From Sphingomonas sp. UBA1000 (GTDB lineage: Bacteria; Pseudomonadota; Alphaproteobacteria; Sphingomonadales; Sphingomonadaceae), in the NCBI GenBank assembly GCA_002291855.1, contig DBAW01000238.1, forward strand, positions 1 to 16,589: a stretch of DNA of 16,589 nt, written 5' to 3'. Shown here piece by piece: positions 1 through 7,638 of this stretch. The notes under the pieces were generated by a model, which was not told where the DNA came from, did no database searches, and saw nothing but the letters and a program-made list of their open reading frames with translations. A program made the translations under genes and the position numbers. How positions within the stretch are numbered: position 1 is the stretch's first letter; every line of letters begins with the position of its first letter.

Positions 1-479
<479 letters not shown>

Positions 480-498
480 GCGGCGGCGGGCGAGGACG

Positions 499-1566
499 AT
501 GAGCGTCAACAGCTTCGGGCGGATGTTCCGGTTCACCAGCTGGGGCGAATCGCACGGCCCGGCGCTGGGCGCGGTGGTCGATGGCTGCCCGCCCGGGCTG
601 GCGCTGGCCGAAGCCGATATCCAGCCCTGGCTCGACCGGCGGCGGCCGGGCCAGTCGCGCTTCACCACCCAGCGGCAGGAACCGGATGCGGTGCGGATCC
701 TGTCGGGCGTCTATGAAGGGCGGACGACCGGCACCCCGATCAGCCTGATGATCGAGAATGTCGACCAGCGCTCACGCGATTATGCCGAGGTCGCCCGCGC
801 CTATCGCCCCGGCCATGCCGATTATGCCTATGACGCCAAATACGGCCTGCGCGATCCGCGCGGCGGCGGCCGGTCCTCGGCGCGCGAGACGGCGGCGCGG
901 GTGGCGGCGGGCGCGGTCGCCCGGCTCGTCATCCCCGAAGTGCGCATCCGCGCCTGGGTGAGCGAACTGGGCGGCGATGCCGCGACCGCGTTCGACGATG
1001 CTGAGATCGACGCCAATCCGTTTTTCTGCCCCGATGCGGCGGCGGCGACGCGCTGGGAAGCGATGGTCGATGCCGCGCGCAAGGCGGGATCGTCGCTGGG
1101 CGCGGTGGTGACGTGCGAGGCGGTGGGCGTGCCCGCCGGCTGGGGCGCGCCGCTTTATGCCAAGCTCGATGCCGAGCTGGCCGGGGCGATGATGTCGATC
1201 AACGCGGTCAAGGGCGTCGAGATCGGCGACGGCTTTGCCGCCGCGCGGCTGAGCGGGGAGGGCAATGCCGATGCGATGCGCCCCGGGCCGGACGGGCTGC
1301 CGGTCTTTGCCAGTAACCATGCCGGCGGGATTGCCGGCGGCATCGCCACCGGCCAGCCGGTCAGGCTGCGCGTCGCTTTCAAGCCGACCAGCTCGATCCT
1401 GACCCCGGTCGACACGGTGACGCCGGCCGGCGATGCGACGCAGATCGCGACGCGCGGGCGGCATGATCCGTGCGTCGGCATTCGCGGCGTGCCGGTCGTA
1501 GAGGCGATGATGGCGCTGGTGCTGGCCGATCAGAAGCTGCTGCACCGCGCCCAGACCGGGCGCTGA
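499..1566 (+). CDS. aroC: Chorismate synthase
   Basis: AroC converts 5-enolpyruvylshikimate 3-phosphate to chorismate, the last step of the shikimate pathway, using reduced FMN. The 355-residue length is normal. All three family signatures are visible: GESHG at residues 16-20, RGGGRSSARET at 121-131 and RHDPCVGIRG at 321-330. The block PGHADY at 104-109 is also conserved. The ATG at 499 is preceded by a GAGGAC purine stretch and gives the canonical N-terminus MSVNSFGRMF. It follows fabI after 19 bases, so the two are probably one transcript. Its product feeds phenylalanine synthesis, and pheA lies further along in this window. Downstream is a long inverted repeat at a convergent junction, which may end the transcript. 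Confidence 0.98.
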   Translation: MSVNSFGRMFRFTSWGESHGPALGAVVDGCPPGLALAEADIQPWLDRRRPGQSRFTTQRQEPDAVRILSGVYEGRTTGTPISLMIENVDQRSRDYAEVARAYRPGHADYAYDAKYGLRDPRGGGRSSARETAARVAAGAVARLVIPEVRIRAWVSELGGDAATAFDDAEIDANPFFCPDAAAATRWEAMVDAARKAGSSLGAVVTCEAVGVPAGWGAPLYAKLDAELAGAMMSINAVKGVEIGDGFAAARLSGEGNADAMRPGPDGLPVFASNHAGGIAGGIATGQPVRLRVAFKPTSSILTPVDTVTPAGDATQIATRGRHDPCVGIRGVPVVEAMMALVLADQKLLHRAQTGR

Positions 1567-1595
1567 TATCAGGGTGCGCTAATGCGAACCCATGC

Positions 1596-1676
1596 ACCTC
1601 CCGCCCCGCCTCCCCACTCGGCCACCATAGCCTGATGGTATCATTGGTGGCCGGGTGGGGAGGCGGGGCGGGAGGT
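1596..1676. repeat. 32-bp-stem inverted repeat at convergent junction; possible bidirectional transcription stop
   Basis: The bases 1596-1627 pair with 1645-1676. The outer 22 bp (1596-1617 with 1655-1676) and inner 8 bp (1620-1627 with 1645-1652) are perfect Watson-Crick arms. The 2 bp between them are one G-C and one G-T pair. The 17-base loop contains its own small 4-bp palindrome (TGAT/ATCA, 1633-1643). The outer arm is strongly polypyrimidine on the left and polypurine on the right. It lies between the convergent ends of aroC (+) and the LOG-family gene (-). No T-run follows on either side, so it is not a classic intrinsic terminator. It could be a terminator that works by stem strength, an mRNA 3'-end stabiliser, or a REP-type or MITE-type repeat. 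The structure is seen; the role is inferred. Confidence 0.8.
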
Positions 1677-1718
1677 ATGAGCAGGGCAGCCAGCGCGGCC
1701 GCCCGGCGTCACCGGGGC

Positions 1719-2582
1719 TCAGCAGTCGCCGCGCCACCAGTTGCAGACAAACTCCCAGCCTTCTTCGGCCGTTTCGACATAGTGGAACAGGCTCAGATCC
1801 TTGTGGGCGATCACGCCTTCATCGGCGAGCGCTTCGAAGTTGATCACCTTGTCCCAGAACTCGCGGCCATAGAGCAGCACCGGGATCGGCTGCACCTTGC
1901 CGGTCTGCATCAGCGTCAGCAGCTCGAAGAATTCGTCGAACGTGCCGAAGCCGCCGGGGAACACCGCCACCGCGCGTGCGCGCAGCAGGAAGTGCATCTT
2001 ACGCAGCGCGAAATAATGGAACTGGAAGCTCAGCCCCGGCGTCACATAGGGGTTGGGCGTCTGTTCGTGCGGCAGCACGATGTTGAGGCCGACCGATTCC
2101 CGGCCGACATCCTGCGCGCCGCGATTGGCGGCTTCCATGATCGACGGGCCGCCGCCCGAACACACCACGAACTGGTGCCGGCCGGACGTGTCGGCGGGGG
2201 TGCCGCTGGCAAGGCGCGCCAGCTCGCGCGCGACCTCGTAATAGCGGGCCTTGGCCGCCAGCCGCTCGGCGATCGCGCGGCTGCGCGCGTCGGTCGCCTT
2301 GTCGAGCAGCGCCGCCGCCTTGTCCGGCTCGGGAATGCGGGCCGAGCCGTAGAACACGAAGGTCGAGCCGATGCCGGCTTCGTCGAGCAGCAGCTCGGGC
2401 TTCAGCAGCTCGAGCTGGAAGCGCACCGGACGCAGATCCTCGCGCAGCAGGAATTCATGATCCTGGAACGCCAGCCGATAGGCGGGGTGCGCGGTCTGCG
2501 GGGTCTGGGTGAAGTGCCGGGCGGCTTCCGCCTCCTCAGAGGCCGGCGGGAAGACGCGGGAGGGAACGCGAGTGTCTGTCAT
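1719..2582 (-). CDS. LOG-family (TIGR00730-type) Rossmann-fold nucleotide hydrolase
   Basis: This 287-residue protein belongs to the LOG / 'lysine decarboxylase-like' family. Characterised members are nucleoside 5'-monophosphate phosphoribohydrolases that release a free base, including cytokinins in plants. Family hallmarks are visible: a glycine-rich SGGGPSIMEAANRGA block (residues 142-156), the RKMHFLL segment (194-200) and the signature PGGFGTFDE (209-217) with its catalytic-site Glu. It is longer than the roughly 180-200-residue short LOG enzymes because of an N-terminal region of about 70 residues, as in many alphaproteobacterial homologues. The ATG at 2582 was chosen; an in-frame ATG three codons upstream (2591) is possible but falls inside a candidate -10 box. 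No good ribosome-binding site precedes either. It lies 56 bases after the extensin-like gene on the same strand. The real substrate is unknown, and the old lysine decarboxylase label should not be used. Confidence 0.88.
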   Translation of the reverse strand: MTDTRVPSRVFPPASEEAEAARHFTQTPQTAHPAYRLAFQDHEFLLREDLRPVRFQLELLKPELLLDEAGIGSTFVFYGSARIPEPDKAAALLDKATDARSRAIAERLAAKARYYEVARELARLASGTPADTSGRHQFVVCSGGGPSIMEAANRGAQDVGRESVGLNIVLPHEQTPNPYVTPGLSFQFHYFALRKMHFLLRARAVAVFPGGFGTFDEFFELLTLMQTGKVQPIPVLLYGREFWDKVINFEALADEGVIAHKDLSLFHYVETAEEGWEFVCNWWRGDC

Positions 2583-2588
2583 CCCGGG

Positions 2589-2617
2589 CATGTAGCGACC
2601 CGGCGCGGCAAAGGCAA
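2589..2617 (-). promoter_or_regulatory. Candidate promoter for the LOG-family gene
   Basis: On the minus strand the sequence reads TTGCCTT (2617-2611), a 14-base spacer, then GCTACATG (2596-2589). The second box matches GCTANAWC at six of the seven fixed positions, and the spacing fits the Caulobacter housekeeping pattern. The ATG at 2582 begins only six bases after this box, so the transcript would be leaderless or nearly so, in line with the absence of a Shine-Dalgarno sequence. The -35 match is only moderate. Confidence 0.3.
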
Positions 2618-2638
2618 AGGCCGGCGGTGCCGACACGC

Positions 2639-3298
2639 TCAGCGGCAGAACGGACCCCGGCCCATGTCGAGATGCAGATGATCGGCGTGGAGCGCGTTGT
2701 AATCGGGGCCGAGCACGGTCGCGAAGCGCTTGCACGCCGAGGCGTGGATCGCGGCCATGAACGCGCGCACCTGCGGATCGGGTGAGCGCCAGTCCGCCTT
2801 GATGCTGATCCGCCGCCCGTCGGCAAGAACGAAGGCGGCGATGTCGACGGCATTGGCCCGGGCATGTTCGGAGCGCCGGCCCGCCTGTGCGCCGTTGATG
2901 TTGCGGCAGGCATAGCTGCCATAGCTTTCGACCCGCGCCAGATCGGTGCCGAAATAGACGCGCGCCGCCGCGCCGACGCCGTGGCGCAGCCAGCCGGCAA
3001 AGGCGCGGGCGAGCGGGCAGCGCATCGGGCCGAGATTGGACACCGGCACGCTCGCCTGGTCGAGCCGGACGCTGCCATAGGCCGAACAGCCCTGGCCATG
3101 ATCGCGGTCGGGCAAGGGCGTCACCCGCGCGCCGACCGTCGCCAGATCGGCGAGGCACTGGCGGATCTCCGGCGAATCGATGCCCGACGGGCGCGCCGGT
3201 GTCGCCGGGTCCCGCCGCGCGGCGCGGTCGCCGCCCGCACAGCCGGCAACGGCCACGCACAGCAATGCCACCCCAGTTCGTGCCCCAAGACCGCGCAT
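2639..3298 (-). CDS. Extensin-like C-terminal domain lipoprotein (putative M15-like metallopeptidase fold)
   Basis: The 219-residue product has a short lipoprotein signal: a basic N-terminus, a hydrophobic stretch (residues 8-19) and a lipobox VAGC with the lipidated Cys at 20. The body resembles the 'extensin-like C-terminus' family. This is a bacterial periplasmic family named after plant extensins, but it contains motifs like those of D-Ala-D-Ala carboxypeptidases. Here they are SEHARANAVD (His145, Asp152) and HADHLHLD (His207, His209), suitable for zinc binding. Six further cysteines (48, 71, 94, 131, 189, 218) suggest disulfides and export. The role is probably in the cell wall or envelope; no reaction is established. 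Longer upstream starts are open, but they would bury the lipoprotein signal, so the ATG at 3298 is preferred. It has no clear Shine-Dalgarno sequence. Confidence 0.85.
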   Translation of the reverse strand: MRGLGARTGVALLCVAVAGCAGGDRAARRDPATPARPSGIDSPEIRQCLADLATVGARVTPLPDRDHGQGCSAYGSVRLDQASVPVSNLGPMRCPLARAFAGWLRHGVGAAARVYFGTDLARVESYGSYACRNINGAQAGRRSEHARANAVDIAAFVLADGRRISIKADWRSPDPQVRAFMAAIHASACKRFATVLGPDYNALHADHLHLDMGRGPFCR

Positions 3299-3305
3299 GA
3301 CGCTG

Positions 3306-3334
3306 TTTATCGGCCCGAAACCGGCCCGCGCCAA
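3306..3334 (-). promoter_or_regulatory. Candidate promoter for the extensin-like lipoprotein gene
   Basis: On the minus strand, TTGGCG (3334-3329) and GATAAA (3311-3306) are separated by exactly 17 bases, each matching four of six sigma-70 consensus positions. Only seven bases separate the -10 box from the ATG at 3298, which would place the transcription start at or next to the start codon. Confidence 0.35.
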
Positions 3335-3402
3335 GCATCGTTGCCGCGCCCGGCCGCAGTTTCGCGCCGGCCCGGCGGCGCGGATGCGGGGGCATCGCCG
3401 GA

Positions 3403-3430
3403 TTGACTTCCCCCGCTTTGCCTCTAAGGC
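3403..3430 (+). promoter_or_regulatory. Candidate promoter of serC-serA
   Basis: A strong -35 box, TTGACTT (3403-3409), is followed after 13 bases by TCTAAGGC (3423-3430), which agrees only partly with the alphaproteobacterial GCTANAWC box. It sits in the divergent gap between the extensin-like gene and serC. A start near 3436 would give a leader of about 50 bases containing the two hairpins described next. Confidence 0.5.
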
Positions 3431-3435
3431 CGGTT

Positions 3436-3484
3436 GCGGGCCACGCCGTCCCAACGCGGCGCGTGCTCTCTGCGAGGAGAGTTT
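3436..3484 (+). ncRNA. Candidate serC leader RNA: two hairpins, the second masking the ribosome-binding site
   Basis: The 5' untranslated region of serC can fold into two short hairpins. The first pairs CGCCG (3444-3448) with CGGCG (3457-3461), and two further pairs extend it past a 2-base bulge (3442-3443 with 3464-3465). The second pairs CTCTC (3466-3470) with GAGAG (3477-3481) around a 6-base loop. Its right arm contains most of the Shine-Dalgarno sequence GAGGAG (3474-3479), so forming it would hide the ribosome-binding site. A 'serC leader' motif upstream of serC-serA in alphaproteobacteria is an established Rfam family of unknown ligand. I recognise the context and layout but could not run the covariance model. 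The limits are approximate and depend on the predicted transcription start. Confidence 0.5.
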
Positions 3485-4678
<1,194 letters not shown>

Positions 4679-4681
4679 TCC

Positions 4682-4708
4682 GCGGGCGCGGCGACCGGCC
4701 GCGCCCGC
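4682..4708 (+). repeat. 11-bp perfect hairpin in the serC-serA gap
   Basis: GCGGGCGCGGC (4682-4692) pairs perfectly with GCCGCGCCCGC (4698-4708) around a five-base loop, starting four bases after the serC stop. No T-run follows, so it is not a standard intrinsic terminator. What follows instead is a 56-base C-rich, pyrimidine-rich tract (4709-4764). It could stabilise the serC 3' end, pause RNA polymerase, or partly terminate transcription before serA. Confidence 0.65.
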
Positions 4709-4778
4709 ATCCTGCCTGCCCTTATCCCTCCCAGTTCGCCGCGTTTCCCCTGGCGTCCCCCTGCAAAGGCCATGACCC

Positions 4779-6359
4779 ATGCCCAAAGTCCTGATTTCCG
4801 ACAAAATGGATCCCCGCGCCGCCGCGATCTTCCGCGAACGCGGCATCACCGTCGATGAACGCCCCGGCCTCAGCCGGGACGAGCTGATCGCGATCATCGG
4901 CGATTATGACGGCCTTGCCATCCGTTCGGCCACCAAGGTGACCAAAGACGTGCTCGCCGCCGCCACCCGGATGAAGGTGGTCGGCCGCGCCGGCATCGGC
5001 GTCGACAATGTCGATATTCCCGCCGCCTCGGCGCGCGGCGTCGTCGTCATGAACACGCCGTTTGGCAATTCGATCACCACCGCCGAACATGCGATCGCGC
5101 TGATGTTCGCGCTCGCCCGCCAGCTGCCCGAGGCCGATGCCTCCACCCAGGCCGGCAAATGGGAAAAGAACCGCTTCATGGGGGTCGAGCTGACCGCCAA
5201 GACGCTGGGGCTGATCGGCTGTGGCAATATCGGCTCGATCGTCGCGGATCGCGCCATCGGCCTCAAGATGAAGGTCATCGCCTTCGACCCGTTCCTGTCG
5301 GTCGAGCGCGCGCGCGAACTGGGCGTGGAGAAAGTGACGCTGGACGAGCTGCTGGCGCGCGCCGATTTCATCACCCTGCACACCCCGCTGACCGACCAGA
5401 CGCGCAACATCCTGTCGCGCGAGAATCTGGCGCGGACCAAGAAGGGCGTCCGCATCGTCAACTGCGCGCGCGGCGGGCTGATCGATGAAGCCGCGCTCAA
5501 GGATGCGCTCGATTCGGGCCATGTCGCGGGGGCCGCGCTTGACGTGTTTGTCGAGGAACCGGCCACCGCCTCGCCCTTGTTCGGCACGCCGGGCTTTGTC
5601 TCGACCCCGCATCTGGGCGCATCGACCAGCGAGGCGCAGATCAATGTCGCGATCCAGGTCGCCGAACAGATGTCGGACTATCTGCTGACCGGCGCGGTCA
5701 CCAACGCGCTCAACATGCCCTCGGTCTCGGCCGAGGATGCGCCCCGGCTGCGGCCCTATATGGCGCTGGCCGAAAAGCTGGGCAGCCTGGTCGGCCAGCT
5801 TGCGCATGACGCGCTGTCGGGCATTGCGATCGAGGTCGAGGGCGCGGCCGCCGATCTCAACCAGAAACCGATCACCGGCGCGGTGCTTGCCGGGCTGATG
5901 CGCGTCTATTCGGACACGGTGAACATGGTGAACGCGCCGTTCCTCGCCAAGGAACGCGGCCTTGACGTGCGCGAGATCCGTCATGACCGGGTGGGCGATT
6001 ATCACACGTTGCTGCGCGTGTCGGTGCGCACCCGTGATGGGGAAAAATCGGTCGCCGGCACGCTGTTCGGCGACAGCAACCCCCGGCTGGTCGAGCTGTT
6101 CGGCATCAAGGTCGAGGCCGATCTCGCCGGGCATATGCTCTATGTCGTGAACGAGGATGCGCCGGGCTTTATCGGCCGGATCGGCACCGCGCTTGGCGAT
6201 GCGGGGGTCAATATCGGCACCTTCCATCTCGGCCGCCGCGCGGCGGGGGGCGAGGCGGTGCTGCTGCTGTCGCTCGACACCGCGGTTGGCGAGGCGCTGC
6301 TGGCGGCGCTGCGCGGCCTGCCGGGCGTGCGCAAGGTGATGGCGCTCAACTTCGGCTGA
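4779..6359 (+). CDS. serA: D-3-phosphoglycerate dehydrogenase
   Basis: SerA oxidises 3-phosphoglycerate to 3-phosphohydroxypyruvate with NAD+, the first step of serine synthesis. The 526-residue length is that of the long (type I) form with an added regulatory region. The NAD fold shows GCGNIG (147-152) with Asp170 in the ribose-binding position. The catalytic trio is visible: Arg231 (NCARGG), Glu260 (VFVEEP) and His278 (STPHLGAS). After the catalytic core come an allosteric-substrate-binding-like segment and a C-terminal ACT domain (about 448-526, beginning near MLYVVNEDAPG), which in relatives senses serine. The ATG at 4779 follows an AAAGG site with nine bases of spacing; another ATG at 4772 is out of frame. 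It is probably co-transcribed with serC, with a hairpin and C-rich tract between them. Serine feedback is likely by family but not proven here. Confidence 0.98.
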   Translation: MPKVLISDKMDPRAAAIFRERGITVDERPGLSRDELIAIIGDYDGLAIRSATKVTKDVLAAATRMKVVGRAGIGVDNVDIPAASARGVVVMNTPFGNSITTAEHAIALMFALARQLPEADASTQAGKWEKNRFMGVELTAKTLGLIGCGNIGSIVADRAIGLKMKVIAFDPFLSVERARELGVEKVTLDELLARADFITLHTPLTDQTRNILSRENLARTKKGVRIVNCARGGLIDEAALKDALDSGHVAGAALDVFVEEPATASPLFGTPGFVSTPHLGASTSEAQINVAIQVAEQMSDYLLTGAVTNALNMPSVSAEDAPRLRPYMALAEKLGSLVGQLAHDALSGIAIEVEGAAADLNQKPITGAVLAGLMRVYSDTVNMVNAPFLAKERGLDVREIRHDRVGDYHTLLRVSVRTRDGEKSVAGTLFGDSNPRLVELFGIKVEADLAGHMLYVVNEDAPGFIGRIGTALGDAGVNIGTFHLGRRAAGGEAVLLLSLDTAVGEALLAALRGLPGVRKVMALNFG

Positions 6360-6392
6360 CGCCCGGGACGGGCGCAATGTGCGGGCAATGGG

Positions 6393-6428
6393 CGGGCGGG
6401 GTGTCGGCGGCTTGTCGAACCCCGCCCG
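6393..6428 (+). repeat. 10-bp perfect hairpin in the serA-hisZ gap
   Basis: CGGGCGGGGT (6393-6402) pairs perfectly with ACCCCGCCCG (6419-6428) around a 16-base loop. It overlaps the candidate hisZ promoter, covering its spacer. It lacks a T-run. It may help separate serA transcription from hisZ transcription, or it may be incidental in GC-rich DNA. Confidence 0.45.
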
Positions 6429-6440
6429 TCGCACTAGAGC
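6412..6440 (+). promoter_or_regulatory. Candidate hisZ promoter
   Basis: TTGTCGA (6412-6418) and ACTAGAGC (6433-6440) are separated by 14 bases. They match the Caulobacter-type pattern TTGACGS-N10-14-GCTANAWC at five of seven fixed positions in each box. Predicted transcription would start near 6447, about 60 bases before the hisZ ATG. The 146-base serA-hisZ gap also supports separate initiation. Confidence 0.45.
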
Positions 6441-6505
6441 GGCGGGCACCCTGGTCGCCGGGCCTGACCGCATCCGGCGCGCCCGCCCAGCCGAGACCGA
6501 CCGAC

Positions 6506-7618
6506 ATGACCCACGCTCTTCTTCCCGAAGGTCTGCGCGACCGCCTGCCGCCCGAAGCCGAAGCCGCCGCCGCGATCCTGCGCGCCGCGCTCGATGCGGT
6601 TGCCGGCCATGGCTATGAACGGGTCGCGCCGCCGCTGGCGGAGTTCGAGGAATCGCTGGTCGGGCGGCTGAAATCGGCCTCGGCGCGCGATCTGCTGCGC
6701 GTCGTCGATCCGGTGTCGCAGCGCACGCTGGCGCTGCGCCCCGACATCACCACCCAGGTCGGGCGCATCGCCACCACGCGCATGGCGCACCGCGCGCGGC
6801 CGCTGCGGCTCAGCTATGGCGGGCCGGTGATGAAGCTGCGCGCGACGCAGCTGCGCCCCGAACGCGAAATGACCCAGCTGGGCGCCGAACTGATCGGCCG
6901 CGATTCGGCGGCGGCGGCGGCGGAAATCGCCATGGTCGCCATCGAGGCGCTGGCGGCGGCGGGCGCGCCGCGCATCACCATCGACCTGACCCTGCCCGAT
7001 CTGGTCGATGTGCTGGCCGCCGGGCCACTGCCGCTCGCCCCGGCAGATGTCGCGCGGGTGCGCTGCCTGCTCGATGCCAAGGATGCCGGCGGGCTGGTGG
7101 CGGCGGGGGCGCAGGTCTATCTGCCGCTGATCGAGGCCGCCGGACCCTTTGCCGAGGCGGTCGCGCGGCTGCGCGCCATCGATGGTGGCGGCGCGCTCGC
7201 CACCAGGCTCGCCGCGCTCGAACAGATTGCCGCGCGCATCGGCGGGGCGGCGCAGATCACCCTCGATCCGACCGAACGGCATGGCTTTGAATATCAGAGC
7301 TGGCTTGGCTTCTCGCTGTTCGTCGACGGGCTGGCGGGCGAAATCGGGCGCGGCGGCACCTATACGATCCTGAGCGACACCGGGTGCGAGGAGCCGGCGG
7401 TCGGGTTCTCGATCTATCCCGATCCGCTGATCGAGCGGGTGGCGCGCACTGCCGCCGATCACCGGCTGTTCCTGCCGCTCGGCCATGATCCGGCGGCGGC
7501 CGAGGCGATGCGGGCGCAGGGCTGGTCGACGGTCGCCGCGCTCGATGCGCGTTGCGATGCGCGCGCGCTTGGCTGTTCGCACCGGCTTGAGGGGGCGGGC
7601 GCGGTGGCGCTCGGCTGA
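6506..7618 (+). CDS. hisZ: ATP phosphoribosyltransferase regulatory subunit HisZ
   Basis: HisZ is a catalytically dead paralogue of histidyl-tRNA synthetase. It binds the short form of HisG to make an active, histidine-regulated ATP phosphoribosyltransferase, the first enzyme of histidine synthesis. The 370-residue protein has the class II synthetase-like core: LALRPDITTQVGR (75-87), RPEREMTQLGAELIG (117-131) and a C-terminal glycine-rich PAVGFSI block. It lacks the anticodon-binding domain of a true HisRS and is about 50 residues shorter. The ATG at 6506 begins the conserved N-terminus; an open frame runs back to 6377 but is unlike the family and overlaps the candidate promoter. The ribosome-binding site is weak. 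It is not beside other his genes here but sits between serA and purA, an arrangement I recall from other sphingomonads. Confusion with HisS is the main alternative. Confidence 0.92.
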   Translation: MTHALLPEGLRDRLPPEAEAAAAILRAALDAVAGHGYERVAPPLAEFEESLVGRLKSASARDLLRVVDPVSQRTLALRPDITTQVGRIATTRMAHRARPLRLSYGGPVMKLRATQLRPEREMTQLGAELIGRDSAAAAAEIAMVAIEALAAAGAPRITIDLTLPDLVDVLAAGPLPLAPADVARVRCLLDAKDAGGLVAAGAQVYLPLIEAAGPFAEAVARLRAIDGGGALATRLAALEQIAARIGGAAQITLDPTERHGFEYQSWLGFSLFVDGLAGEIGRGGTYTILSDTGCEEPAVGFSIYPDPLIERVARTAADHRLFLPLGHDPAAAEAMRAQGWSTVAALDARCDARALGCSHRLEGAGAVALG

Positions 7619-7638
7619 CCCGCCGGATCGTTCAGCCG
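7612..7638. repeat. 7-bp inverted repeat spanning the hisZ / hydrolase stop codons
   Basis: CGGCTGA (7612-7618) and TCAGCCG (7632-7638) are perfect inverted copies around a 13-base loop. Each arm ends a gene, because both converging genes finish in GGC-TGA. Part of the symmetry is therefore forced by the codons. It may assist termination at this very tight 13-base junction, but a T-run is lacking. Confidence 0.4.

Noticed and set aside
1470..2681. A 403-codon plus-strand open frame opposite the LOG gene
   Set aside because: It is antisense to a gene with clear family motifs, its translation is rich in Arg, Gln and His without recognisable domains, and it runs through the inverted repeat.
1719..3395. 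A 558-codon open frame on the minus strand covering both the LOG gene and the extensin-like gene
   Set aside because: Only its last 287 codons resemble a protein family. The upstream part is an Arg/Ala-rich out-of-frame reading of the extensin-like gene, a usual effect of high GC.
3434..3484. Upstream extension of the SerC frame
   Set aside because: It would translate through the candidate leader hairpins and the GAGGAG site that serves the ATG at 3485, and the added residues resemble no SerC.
4722..6473. A 583-codon minus-strand open frame opposite serA
   Set aside because: Mirror-frame artefact of high-GC coding DNA. serA is unmistakable on the plus strand and this frame has no family features.
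6377..6505. Upstream extension of the HisZ frame
   Set aside because: It covers the candidate promoter and a hairpin, and its residues are unlike HisZ N-termini.
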